Positions 1 to 6,461 of a DNA stretch of 52,037 bases are shown here, one piece after another. The stretch's first letter is position 1. Each line of letters opens with the position of its first letter. Both the position numbers and the translations under genes were made by a program. The DNA is taken from the NCBI GenBank assembly GCA_023129165.1, contig JAGMCL010000109.1:1-52037 (forward strand), given 5' to 3'. This stretch comes from Caldifarciminota bacterium. GTDB lineage: Bacteria; Hydrothermota; UBA3073. Under the pieces are notes generated by a model that worked only from the letters and a program-made list of their open reading frames with translations, was not told the origin of the DNA and did no database searches.

Positions 1-1
1 T

Positions 2-154
2 GAAGAACATATGTTAAGAGAACTTCTACGATTCAGAGAAATATTAGGTTTCCAATATATAAGTGAAAAGAAAGATTTGGAAATTAATGCTAAATTACTT
101 AAGGTTCTTATATCTCTAAATAAAGGAAGCTATAATTTATTAAACCCATTGTAG
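2..154 (+). CDS. 3' end of an unrecognised protein (cut by window edge)
   Basis: The window opens inside a reading frame that runs 50 codons to a TAG stop. The visible tail is hydrophilic, mostly helical-looking and ends YNLLNPL. No motif identifies a family. Upstream sequence is needed to name it. The frame is supported only by its length and coding-like composition. Confidence 0.4.
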   Translation, partial: EEHMLRELLRFREILGFQYISEKKDLEINAKLLKVLISLNKGSYNLLNPL

Positions 155-814
155 GATAAAAACATCCTTGCATATTTCTCTATTAAGTAATCCTAATCGT
201 AATCCTTCATGGGATTAAAAAGTAGCCTATCCCCTTTTCTTTCCTTGTGTCCTTCTTTTGGTAATAGAGTTTCCTCTTGACAAAATAAAATTCTTAGGTT
301 ATAATTATCATGACAAAGGAGAATATCTGACCCAAGATAAACATATATTCACCATTCTACCTGCCTCCTGCCTGCTGTCAGGCAGGGTAGACAGGCACAC
401 CGGGTGCGGGAAATATTACTTAATATACGGCTTTCAAGTCCCAGCAAACTATTTTTTCTCGCACCTTTTCGTAATACAGCCCACGAAACACACGGAGTGC
501 ACTAAAAATAATTAAAATAAAATGGGAATGTCCCAAAGTTTCGTGGTAGAATTATTCGTTGAACTCCCCATTATGTTTCTTAGGTCTCTTGTCTGCTTGC
601 CCTGCTTGCCCTGTTAGATGTGTTAACTATCTAACAGGGTGTAATAAGGTTTTTTATATTTCATCGGGGCTTGCCCTGTAGTGATAATGTACAGGGTGAG
701 ATGTGTAAACTATCTAATGGGGTGTAATGTTTCACTTTATTACATTATGGTTGGAGCGAAGCGACTTTACGGGGTAGTCTATTGTCTTTCCTATTAGAAG
801 GGGGGTACTATAAA
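155..814. repeat. Intergenic palindromic-repeat region
   Basis: No convincing gene lies here; the 85-codon ORF at 258 runs through repeats and looks spurious. Three things are visible. A module AAAAAGTAGCCTRTCCCC near 218-235 recurs near 5319. A left half of the CCCACGAAACACACGGAGTGCAC type repeat lies at about 481-505 and is matched in kind at 43.7-47 kb. A composite block at about 595-760 consists of palindromes such as GCCCTGTTAGAT...ATCTAACAGGG and GCCCTGTAGTGATAATGTACAGGG. The composite block recurs at 1467-1620 and, inverted, at 40290-40520 and 41860-41960. Confidence 0.7.
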
Positions 815-1162
815 ATGAAACGACTTAATGAATGTCAAACTCTTGCAGCAAGAGAAAAGACTTTGCTGTGTCGTTGTCGTGAGGCTATTCACAAGATCTC
901 TCCTAATGTAGAGGTGATTCTCTATGGTTCCAGAACACGTGGCGATGCAGAGCCTGAATCTGACTACGATCTCCTTATTTTGGTAGACGAGCCTGTGAAC
1001 CTTACACAGGAAGACATTTTTCGTCGCCAATTGTTTCCTATTGAGATTGAGACAGGGTGTGTATTTACTGTGAATGTCTATAGTTACAAAGATTGGAACA
1101 GCCGCTTGTATAGCGCAATGCCATTTCATCAAAATGTAGAGAAAGAGGGTATAATTCTATGA
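815..1162 (+). CDS. MNT-type minimal nucleotidyltransferase (HEPN partner, toxin-antitoxin-like)
   Basis: The protein is 115 aa and has the polymerase-beta-like signature GSRTRGDAEPESDYDLLI: the GSxxxG loop, then SDxDL metal-binding acidic residues. MNT proteins usually act as antitoxins that adenylylate or bind a HEPN ribonuclease. The ORF track starts at a TTG (782), but ATG 815 is preferred because a GAAGGGGGG ribosome-binding sequence lies about 8 nt upstream. The stop overlaps the next gene (ATGA), so the two are translationally coupled. The pair sits between two blocks of palindromic repeats, typical of mobile accessory genes. Confidence 0.85.
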   Translation: MKRLNECQTLAAREKTLLCRCREAIHKISPNVEVILYGSRTRGDAEPESDYDLLILVDEPVNLTQEDIFRRQLFPIEIETGCVFTVNVYSYKDWNSRLYSAMPFHQNVEKEGIIL

Positions 1163-1449
1163 TACAAGAGACCAAGACCTTAATCCTCTATCGTACGGAG
1201 CGGGCTCATGAGGCACTCGATGAAGCCTTGATTCTCACACTCCTCCATCAGAAGTTTGTGAAGCCTGGAGTGGTAGATGCAGAGATGGGTAGGCTGTATG
1301 ATAAGTTATTCGACACCCGTCAAAAAGGGGATTACGCAGATTTGGTGTATTTCAACCTTGATGAAATACGACCGTGGTTTGAGGAGACCAAGAATTTTGT
1401 TGACTCTTTAGAAAAATTGATAAAGAAGAAGTTGGCAACAATAACTTAA
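1159..1449 (+). CDS. HEPN-domain protein with a missing central segment
   Basis: The C-terminal two thirds (FVKPGVVDAEMGRLYDKLFD, then RQKGDYADLV) match the HEPN family that pairs with MNT proteins. The N-terminus (YRTERAHEALDEA) also fits. The central helix pair is absent: the family normally has an AYYAMFHAARALL-type stretch, as the window's other HEPN gene at 39793 does. About 40 residues are missing without loss of frame. The protein is therefore probably inactive as a ribonuclease, or a defective remnant, while the MNT partner is intact. Start ATG 1159 overlaps the MNT stop by 4 nt. Confidence 0.7.
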   Translation: MIQETKTLILYRTERAHEALDEALILTLLHQKFVKPGVVDAEMGRLYDKLFDTRQKGDYADLVYFNLDEIRPWFEETKNFVDSLEKLIKKKLATIT

Positions 1450-1937
1450 TTCCGTGCACTCCGCTTGCCCCGCCTGTCCTGTAGCATAGCGTACAGGATG
1501 AAATGTAGCCTGCTCTGCCTGCCATGCTTGTCCTGCTTGCCATACTTGCCCTGTGAGATGTGTAAACTATCTAACAGGGTGTAATTAGGTTTTTTATATT
1601 TCATTATGGCTTGCCCTGTGGAAGCAAAGCTATTCAACAGGGGCTTGCCCCGTTGCTCCAAAGGAGCTTTACAGGGTGGTCTGCTTGCCCCGTGTAAGCA
1701 ACTTGTCCTGCTTGCCATATGTAATGTGTCTTTTCTGTTACATTGTGGTGAAATGCTTCTCGCCCCGTTGGCCATATGTAATCAGGCTGTTCTATTACAT
1801 CGTGGTGGAGTGTGTAAACTACTCCATGAGGGAGCTATTTCTGCAGGAAGCTATTCCACGGGGTGGTCTCATGTCTGTAGTCTTTCCGCTTTTCACTTTG
1901 ACCTTTATCCTTAAAACGAGGCAAAAAAGGAGGTGAA
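1450..1937. repeat. Mosaic of TTGCCCTG...CAGGGTG palindromic modules
   Basis: No gene is supported; the 102- and 86-codon ORFs simply read through repeats. At least six palindromic units follow one another, each with left context CTTGCC and right context GGTG: CTGTGAGAT.../ATCTAACAGG, CTGTGGAAGC.../CAACAGG, CCGTTGCTCC/GGAGCTTTACAGG, ATATGTAATG.../GTTACATTGTGG, ATATGTAATC.../TATTACATCGTGG, and a CTCCATGAGGGAG block. The flanking words stay the same while the stem sequence changes. The block ends just before the strong AGGAGGT ribosome-binding site of the antitoxin gene. Confidence 0.75.
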
Positions 1938-2153
1938 ATGAATACTGTTAAAGGTAGAACCAAAGAACTTATCGACTTCCTACCCGACGAAGATGTAGAG
2001 GTTTTACTTAAGGTGGCGGAAAGGTTGGCTGAATGGGAAGCTACCCGTGAGCTTCTTGAGGATAAGGAGATAATGGTCTCCATTAAGCGTGGGCTGGAAG
2101 AGTTGGGGCGAGGCGATACGATCTCTTTGGAAGAGTTGAGGAAAAGTGTATAA
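1938..2153 (+). CDS. Small antitoxin of a RelE/ParE-type module
   Basis: The protein is 71 aa, acidic and mostly helical. It lies immediately upstream of, and overlaps by 8 nt, a RelE-type toxin. A near-perfect Shine-Dalgarno sequence (AAGGAGGTGAA) sits before ATG. The C-terminal stretch GLEELGRGDTISLEELRK resembles the toxin-binding tail of RelB/Phd-like antitoxins. It should bind and neutralise the toxin and probably autoregulate the operon. The exact antitoxin subfamily cannot be assigned from sequence alone. Confidence 0.75.
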   Translation: MNTVKGRTKELIDFLPDEDVEVLLKVAERLAEWEATRELLEDKEIMVSIKRGLEELGRGDTISLEELRKSV

Positions 2154-2409
2154 AATCGTTCTTTCTAAAGAAGCAGCCAAGTACTATCGAAAAGTAGATA
2201 AACCGGCTCGGAACCGATTGGACAATGCTCTGGATGCGCTCGCCAATGACCCATTTGATGTACAGCATCACGACATCAAACCGCTCCGTGAACCTTTAAA
2301 AGGTCTATGGAGGTATCGAGTGGGGAAGTTCAGGATTATATATCGAGTTGACAAGAAAGGAACACAGATTCAAACTGTAACTATTTGCTCACAAGCTAAA
2401 GCATATTAA
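2146..2409 (+). CDS. RelE/ParE family mRNA interferase-type toxin
   Basis: The protein is 87 aa and starts at GTG inside the antitoxin's last codons. The RelE fold is shown by YKIVLSKEAAKYYRKVDKPA at the N-terminus, by IKPLREPLKGLWRYRVGKFR, and by IIYRVD followed by a C-terminal strand. RelE toxins cleave mRNA in the ribosomal A site, whereas ParE relatives poison gyrase. The conserved basic residues (R/K in RYRVGKFRIIYR) favour a RelE-type activity, but this is inferred from family knowledge. Length and gene order are standard. Confidence 0.85.
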   Translation: MYKIVLSKEAAKYYRKVDKPARNRLDNALDALANDPFDVQHHDIKPLREPLKGLWRYRVGKFRIIYRVDKKGTQIQTVTICSQAKAY

Positions 2410-2503
2410 GTTATCTCCAAATGCTTCTGTTAACATCATTGACTCAACGACACAAAGACTCAATGACCCCGTTGCCTCTATTACAAACCAGTGAGGCGAG
2501 AGA
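2410..2503. repeat. Short direct repeats before four-helix gene
   Basis: The stretch holds a direct repeat GACTCAACGAC...GACTCAATGAC (about 2442-2466) and a CCCCGTTGCCTCTATTAC...GAGGCG palindrome remnant. The repeats resemble in style the left arms that precede the other three four-helix genes in this window, although no complementary right arm is visible downstream here. Confidence 0.45.
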
Positions 2504-2908
2504 ATGAAGCTTAAATCATTCAAGGAGCTTAAGGTTTGGCAGCTGTCTCATAAACTTTCAATAGAAGTTTCAGATCTTGTAAAAACCTTTCCCAAAGATG
2601 AGAAATACGATCTTGCTGATCAAATGCGGCGCTCGGCACGAAGCATTCCTTCGGCGATTGCGGAAGGTTTTGGTAGGTTTCACTTTAATGACAAGTTAAC
2701 ATTCTATGAAAGGGGAAATGCATCGTTATTAGAGCTAAAGAACCATTTTGATGAAGCCAAAGAGAATAAATATATAAGTGATAAAGAATACAGGTATTAT
2801 CAAAAAAGAATGAATGAAATAGGGTTTCTTTTAGTTCGAATGATGAGTAAGATAAGAAAACATAGGGATGAGTATGAAGTTCAGAAAAAAGCCTATTCTC
2901 GTAAATAA
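2504..2908 (+). CDS. Four-helix bundle protein, 23S rRNA intervening-sequence (IVP/S23) family, copy 1
   Basis: The protein is 134 aa. The family pattern is FKELKVWQLSHKL, FPKDEKYDLADQMRRSARSI and IAEGFGR, then two helices with a C-terminal MMSKIRK. This family was first seen inside intervening sequences of bacterial 23S rRNA; its fold is a four-helix bundle also shared with Avd accessory proteins, and its function is unknown. The sequence is the most divergent of the four copies in the window. It is followed directly by an array of tiny hairpins starting 1-2 nt after its stop. The ribosome-binding site is weak (GAGGCGAGAG). Confidence 0.85.
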   Translation: MKLKSFKELKVWQLSHKLSIEVSDLVKTFPKDEKYDLADQMRRSARSIPSAIAEGFGRFHFNDKLTFYERGNASLLELKNHFDEAKENKYISDKEYRYYQKRMNEIGFLLVRMMSKIRKHRDEYEVQKKAYSRK

Positions 2909-3137
2909 CAATTCCAGCGAACGAAGTGAGCTAACTTCCAGTCGCAGGCTAACTTCCAGTCGCAGGCTAACTTCCAATGCGAAGCATTAACTTCCATTCC
3001 GAAGGAATAATTTCCAGCACGCAGTGCTCTTTTCCAGCGAACGAAGTGAGATAACTTCCAGCATCGGAGATGGTATCTTCCAGCACCAACGGTGCTAACT
3101 TCCATTCACGAAGTGAATAACTACACGAAGTGAATAA
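2909..3137. repeat. Array of about ten minihairpins with C-GNA-G triloops joined by TAACTTCCA
   Basis: The array has a conserved linker, TAACTTCCA or close variants (ATTCCA, TAATTTCCA, TCTTTTCCA, TATCTTCCA), and between linkers a short perfect stem. Loops and stems: AATGC-GAA-GCATT (2976), ATTCC-GAA-GGAAT (2996), AGCAC-GCA-GTGCT (3016), AGCACC-AAC-GGTGCT (3082), ATTCAC-GAA-GTGAAT (3104), AGTC-GCA-GGCT twice in tandem (2940, 2958), and AGCGAAC-GAA-GTGAGCT twice (2916, 3036), whose inner GA/GA tandem could pair as sheared G.A. Stem sequence varies but complementarity is kept. DNA hairpins of the d(GCGAAGC) type are known to be exceptionally stable. It is not CRISPR, because the variable parts are palindromes. 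Confidence 0.9.
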
Positions 3138-3214
3138 TGTCTATCCACAATCCGAAATGTTTCTATAAAATGGTCGCTGTCCCTGTTTTTCCTATTTTTA
3201 TAAAAGAGTCATAA

Positions 3215-3733
3215 ATGAGGAATACATTGCAGGTTATAAATGAATTAAAAGAAAAAGGACTTATAAAAGATTATGCCATTGGAGGAGCAATTGGGGCTTT
3301 GAGATGGATTGAGCCCTTTTTTACTCGTGATCTGGATATATTTATTGTACTTAAGGAAAAATCCGAAGAAGGGGAACTGATTGTGTTGTCACCTATATAT
3401 GAGGAACTTAAAAAAAGGGGTTATATCTGGGAAGGGCATTGGATAATTATAGAAGGTATTCCCGTTGATATTTTCCCCGTTGATGAACTTGAAGAGAAAG
3501 CTGTAGAAAACGCTCAAGAAACAGAATATGAAGGAGTAAAGACAAAAGTAATAACTCCCGAGTACCTGATTGCCTTGTTCTTGAGAGTAAATAGGGATAA
3601 AGATAAAAGAAAAATCCAGATGCTCTCAGAGCAGTCAGAAATAGATGAAGAGAAACTTAGGGAAATTCTAAAGGAGTTTGAATTAACTGAAAAGTTTGAT
3701 AGGTTTAAGAAAGAGTATTATGGAAGGGAGTAA
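3215..3733 (+). CDS. AbiEii/AbiGii-like nucleotidyltransferase
   Basis: The protein is 172 aa. The N-terminal core YAIGGAIGALRWIEPFFTRD followed by LDIFIVL matches the nucleotidyltransferase toxin or effector family (GG...A..., then R-D-L-D-I-F metal-binding Asp pair). IEGIPVDIFP is the third conserved segment. Relatives act as toxins in abortive-infection or TA-like systems by nucleotidylating RNA or nucleotides. Family-level activity is inferred. A small downstream gene overlaps it and is a likely partner. The upstream stretch after the hairpin array (3138-3214) has no clear promoter that I can defend. Confidence 0.7.
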   Translation: MRNTLQVINELKEKGLIKDYAIGGAIGALRWIEPFFTRDLDIFIVLKEKSEEGELIVLSPIYEELKKRGYIWEGHWIIIEGIPVDIFPVDELEEKAVENAQETEYEGVKTKVITPEYLIALFLRVNRDKDKRKIQMLSEQSEIDEEKLREILKEFELTEKFDRFKKEYYGRE

Positions 3734-3935
3734 AAAAATTGTTATTGGTAATAAAATGATGACAAGAAAAGAGTTATTTGAAGAGCATGAAAAATTTCGA
3801 AAGGAGCAGGCTAAACTTCCATTTGAAGAAAAAGTAAGGGCACTTATTGATTTGCAGAAAATTGCTTATAATTGGGGCAAAAAAAAGGATGTAATCGTTT
3901 GGAGAAGTGAGAAAAGGGGGACGGCTCATATTTGA
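3720..3935 (+). CDS. Small partner protein of the AbiEii-like gene
   Basis: The protein is about 71 aa from ATG 3720; the ORF track begins at 3696, and ATG 3756 is another possible start. It is charged and helical, with RKELFEEHEKFRKEQAKLPF then KVRALIDLQKIAYNWG and a terminal KKDVIVW strand. Such short FEEKVRxLxxLQ...W proteins sit beside AbiEii-like nucleotidyltransferases and are probably their cognate antitoxin or specificity partner. That role is inferred from position only. It overlaps the previous stop by 14 nt. Confidence 0.5.
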   Translation: MEGSKKIVIGNKMMTRKELFEEHEKFRKEQAKLPFEEKVRALIDLQKIAYNWGKKKDVIVWRSEKRGTAHI

Positions 3936-4188
3936 AATAAAGGATATGATACTCAGCCATATAAATGAGGTGAAGACAAGAAAAGGAATGATTATAACAA
4001 TAGGACCTTCTGATGTGGAACTCGAAAAAGTAAGCGATTTCCACATAGAGATACCAGAAGCAAATTATTATATATTTCCCATCCTATCTGTAATTCCTTT
4101 GCAACTTGCTGCGTACTTCATGAGTGTAAAAAGAAACCTTAACCCCGACTTCCCCCGCAACATCTCAAAAACACTCACGGTCGATTAA
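3928..4188 (+). pseudogene. glmS: C-terminal fragment of glutamine:fructose-6-phosphate aminotransferase
   Basis: About 86 codons match only the last part of the GlmS isomerase half: HINEVKTRKGMIITIG, then HIEIPEANYYIFPILSVIPL, QLAAYFMSVKR, and the terminal PRNISKTLTVD. An intact GlmS is about 600 aa, so more than 80 percent is missing. The frame is open from a GTG at 3907, inside the previous gene's 3' end, but no meaningful start exists. It is a relic left by deletion or recombination. Its near-terminal words TTAACCCCGACTTCC also appear in the arm of the insertion at 4874. Confidence 0.75.
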
Positions 4189-4411
4189 ATGGCGTTGCAA
4201 GGAAAAGGATAGATTAATAATGGCTATTATTTACTTAAGGCTTTAATCTTGGGTTGATCGTCAGGCTTACCTTTCTTTCTATGGTCCATAAAATCGGGCA
4301 AAAAGAATGGAGGGAGACTTCCACATTTCATGAAATCACGAATTATTCCCTGGAGTGTATCGGGAAAGACTTGTGCCGTTCCAACTTTTGATAGCCAATT
4401 TTTAAGTTAAT
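4189..4411. other. Short intergenic stretch with an open minus frame and boundary repeats
   Basis: On the minus strand positions 4403-4227 are open for about 58 codons (SKVGTAQVFPDTLQGIIRDF, ending in TAA) without a start. I do not recognise it. It may be a decayed transposase-like or regulator fragment. CTTCCACATTTCATGAAAT at 4317-4335 recurs as part of a palindrome at 5196-5219. AAGACTTGTGCCGTTCCAACT at 4366-4386 is an inverted match to 4776-4796. Both repeats bracket the GIY-YIG gene pair. Confidence 0.4.
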
Positions 4412-4776
4412 ATGTATTATACTTATGTTTTGTTGAGCAAAGTAGATGGCCAATTTTATACTGGTTGTACGGATAATTTGAAAAGGAGATTTGAAGAGCA
4501 TAATAGAGGTCGTGTACAATCAACAAAACGAAGAAAACCATTGGATTTAATTTATTATGAAGCTTGCCCTGTTAGATACGGATCCCTTTCGCTATGTGCT
4601 CAAGAATTAGTTATGGAATATCGCTGTGAACAGCTCCGTTAGTACATGTAACTTTTTAATCTAACAGGGCTTGCCTTTCTAATGAAGATGCTTATCGCCG
4701 TGAGAGATATTTGAAGACGGGTAAAGGCAAACGTTATATACGAAATAGACTTAAGGTCGCTCTATCAAAAATATGA
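4412..4776 (+). pseudogene. GIY-YIG endonuclease-family gene interrupted by a palindromic insertion
   Basis: The N-terminal part (YYTYVLLSKVDGQFYTGCTD, then LKRRFEEHNRG) is a standard UPF0213/GIY-YIG domain up to LIYYEAC. At 4567 the coding sequence is broken by a 103-bp palindromic element with a 4-bp CTTG duplication. Removing element plus duplicate restores LSNEDAYRRERYLKTGKGKR followed by YIRNRLKVALSKI and a TGA at 4774-4776, which is a complete, normal-length protein of about 85 aa. The ORF-track product (76 aa) is therefore an artefact of reading into the insertion. The restored stop overlaps the next gene's ATG as ATGA. Confidence 0.85.
4567..4669. mobile_element. Palindromic insertion element (CCCTGTTAGAT ends) in GIY-YIG gene
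   Basis: The 103-bp unit has terminal inverted repeats CCCTGTTAGAT / ATCTAACAGGG and is flanked on both sides by CTTG. The uninterrupted target can be reconstructed exactly as GAAG-CTTG-CCTTTCT and encodes the expected family residues. The interior has no ORF. The same end sequence occurs in intergenic copies, for example near 620 and 34089, so this is one member of a repeat family caught inside a gene. Confidence 0.8.
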
Positions 4777-5191
4777 GTTGGAACGGTACGAGTTTAGATA
4801 TTCTTCTCCTACTAATGAAGAAAGGGGAATTATCAGTTGGTGTTATCGCATCTGAACTTAATCGAAAGGTTAACCCCGACTTCCGCAATTGATACTTTTA
4901 AATTCAAGATAGCTGATATTACTGAGTTTAGAGAGCATAAAATTCGGTCACACATTTTTAATAAAGAGATCTAGTTTGCTATTATTTCGCCATTTGAAGA
5001 TTTTAAGTGCGGAGGTCGGGGTAAACACTGCTTCTCGGAATCTTGGCATCCTGGAGAAAGATAATTTCGTAGTTGCCAGACACACATCTTCTAATGTTTT
5101 CTATTCTATTAAGGAAGACCCAAGGTACAAATATAATCAGGATATCTTTGTGATATTAAGAAAAAGACTCGAAGAGATAAAAAACAGATGA
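4773..5191 (+). pseudogene. ArsR-like winged-helix regulator interrupted by a palindromic insertion
   Basis: Codons from ATG 4773 read SWNGTSLDILLLLMKKGELS, then IASELNRKVN, the first half of a wHTH domain. After a 148-bp insertion the second half resumes in another frame as VNTASRNLGILEKDNFVVAR and continues to the stop at 5191. Joined at the shared VN codons they give one continuous helix-turn-helix and wing of about 90 aa. The TTG-started ORF at 4976 in the track is only the 3' remnant. It would have formed an operon with the GIY-YIG gene through the ATGA overlap. Confidence 0.75.
4874..5021. mobile_element. Palindromic insertion element (CCCCGACTTCCGCA ends) in wHTH gene
   Basis: The 148-bp unit has inverted ends CCCCGACTTCCGCA / TGCGGAGGTCGGGG with one mismatch. 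The left flank is TTAA and the right flank is TAAA, consistent with a 4-bp target duplication after one substitution. The interior is AT-rich without an ORF. Its length plus 4 is 152, not a multiple of three, so the host gene is frameshifted. The outer 15 nt of the left arm also occur in the glmS fragment at about 4140. Confidence 0.7.
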
Positions 5192-5481
5192 AGAGTTCCA
5201 CATTTCATGAAATGTGGAAGTCTTCAAAAGGATATATAGGATGCAAATATTATGATGTTGGGATTAAATAAAATAAAGAATCTTTTAGAGCACCTGTAGA
5301 AGATACATGAATAGATGGAAAAAGTAGCCTGTCCCCTTTTTCCTGTTCAGGGTAACATGAAAACAGGGCATATTGAAATTTGTAAAAATATTTTTTTGAT
5401 ACCTTTTTTGAGTATATTTATGAACTCCGTGCAAATTATGGGCTTTATATTTACAGTAGACGGGGTGTGGATGGTAGCAAG
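5192..5481. other. Intergenic stretch with a perfect palindrome and a repeat module
   Basis: A perfect 24-bp palindrome, TTCCACATTTCA plus its complement, lies at 5196-5219; half of it is repeated at 4317. The AAAAAGTAGCCTGTCCCC module lies near 5319 and is shared with position 218. It is followed by CCTGTT...AACAGG, a weak member of the palindrome family. I see no gene here. Confidence 0.55.
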
Positions 5482-6354
5482 ATGATAAGTGCTTTGATAG
5501 AATCTATGCGTCCCAAGCAGTGGACGAAAAACCTTCTCATCTTTGCGGGGATCGTATTTTCGTTGAACCTTTTTGATCCCCATCTTTTTCTGAAAGTTAT
5601 CCTCGCATTCGGAATATTCTGTCTTCTGTCCGGAGCGGGATATCTCATTAACGATGTCAAGGACCTCAAACAGGATAGGGCACATCCCCTGAAATCAAGG
5701 AGACCATTGCCATCGGGGAGGCTTAAAGTTCCCGTAGCTATAGTTTCAGCCATCCTTATTTCTGGGATAGCACTACCATTATCGTTTTTGCTCAATAGAA
5801 ACTTTGGCCTGTTAGCCCTAAGCTATTTATTAATCATTGTGTCTTATTCTTTCTGGCTGAAGCACATCGTGATCTTAGATATCCTTGCCGTCTCTTTTGG
5901 TTTTATTTTGAGAGCAGTTGCCGGAGCCGTTGTGATAGATGTCACCATATCTCCCTGGCTTGTTCTCTGTACCTTATTTCTGGCTTTGTTTATCGTTATG
6001 AGCAAGAGGAGACACGAGTTATCTCTACTTGGCGAAAATCTAATAGTGCACAGAAGGGTACTTTGCGAGTACAACCCACATCTTCTCGATCAGATGGTTG
6101 CTATTGTTACAGCGTCGACCCTGACAGCGTATGCTTTATATACTACCTCCCCGGAAACCGTATCGAAGTTTGGGACAGGCAATATGATCTTTACATTTCC
6201 CTTTGTGCTCTATGGGATTTTCAGGTATCTTTATCTTGTTCACACAAAGAATATGGGCGGTAACCCCGAGTTGGTATTTATCAAAGACCAACCTATGGTG
6301 GGGAACATTATTCTCTATCTAATTGTGGTTATCATTGTACTGTATCTGAAATGA
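5482..6354 (+). CDS. UbiA-family polyprenyl-phosphate phosphoribosyltransferase
   Basis: The integral membrane protein is 290 aa with about eight hydrophobic segments. The diagnostic motif NDVKDLKQDRAHPLKSRRPL (N-D-x-x-D-x3-D-x2-HP-x-K-x2-RP) belongs to decaprenyl-phosphate phosphoribosyltransferases, which transfer 5-phosphoribose from PRPP to a polyprenyl phosphate. The product normally feeds polyprenyl-phospho-arabinose or ribose synthesis for cell-envelope glycans. ATG 5482 is preferred over GTG 5467 because RPKQWTKNL then sits at the usual distance from the start. It is followed by an epimerase relic, an SDR, an SMR flippase and a GT39-like enzyme, a plausible lipid-linked pentose module. 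Confidence 0.85.
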   Translation: MISALIESMRPKQWTKNLLIFAGIVFSLNLFDPHLFLKVILAFGIFCLLSGAGYLINDVKDLKQDRAHPLKSRRPLPSGRLKVPVAIVSAILISGIALPLSFLLNRNFGLLALSYLLIIVSYSFWLKHIVILDILAVSFGFILRAVAGAVVIDVTISPWLVLCTLFLALFIVMSKRRHELSLLGENLIVHRRVLCEYNPHLLDQMVAIVTASTLTAYALYTTSPETVSKFGTGNMIFTFPFVLYGIFRYLYLVHTKNMGGNPELVFIKDQPMVGNIILYLIVVIIVLYLK

Positions 6355-6461
6355 AAGTACATATAACCAGATTAATGACAAATGAATTTTGGTTATAAAT
6401 AATTGATTTATTTTGTGGTATTCACTCGCTATTCCATAAGGGTAAGACAAACCTAAACTCA
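6355..6461. other. Short gap
   Basis: The sequence is AT-rich and I see no gene. It probably contains decayed upstream codons of the epimerase fragment that follows, but I cannot align them by eye. Confidence 0.3.

Noticed and set aside
258-515. 85-aa ORF
   Set aside because: It runs through repeat sequence (CAGGCAGGGTAGACAGGC and CCCACGAAACACACGGAG halves), has no ribosome-binding site and no protein-like pattern.
1606-1936. Two overlapping + strand ORFs (102 and 86 aa)
   Set aside because: They read through palindromic modules rich in CTTGCC; Cys/Leu-rich low-complexity translation with no family pattern.
2893-3105. Minus-strand ORF of 70 aa with repeated WKL
   Set aside because: It is the complement of the minihairpin array; the WKL repeats come from the TGGAAGTTA linker, not from a protein.
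2909-3137. CRISPR array
   Set aside because: Units are 18-24 nt, the supposed spacers are self-complementary and there are no cas genes.
2909-3137. Integron attC array
   Set aside because: Units are far too short, no R-box/L-box core sites and no gene cassettes or integrase nearby.
3928-4188. Functional sugar isomerase domain protein
   Set aside because: Only the last 85 or so residues of GlmS remain; the active-site and sugar-binding first SIS domain are gone.
4227-4403. Minus-strand coding remnant, possibly of a transposase
   Set aside because: No start codon and no motif specific enough to name; recorded only as an open frame.
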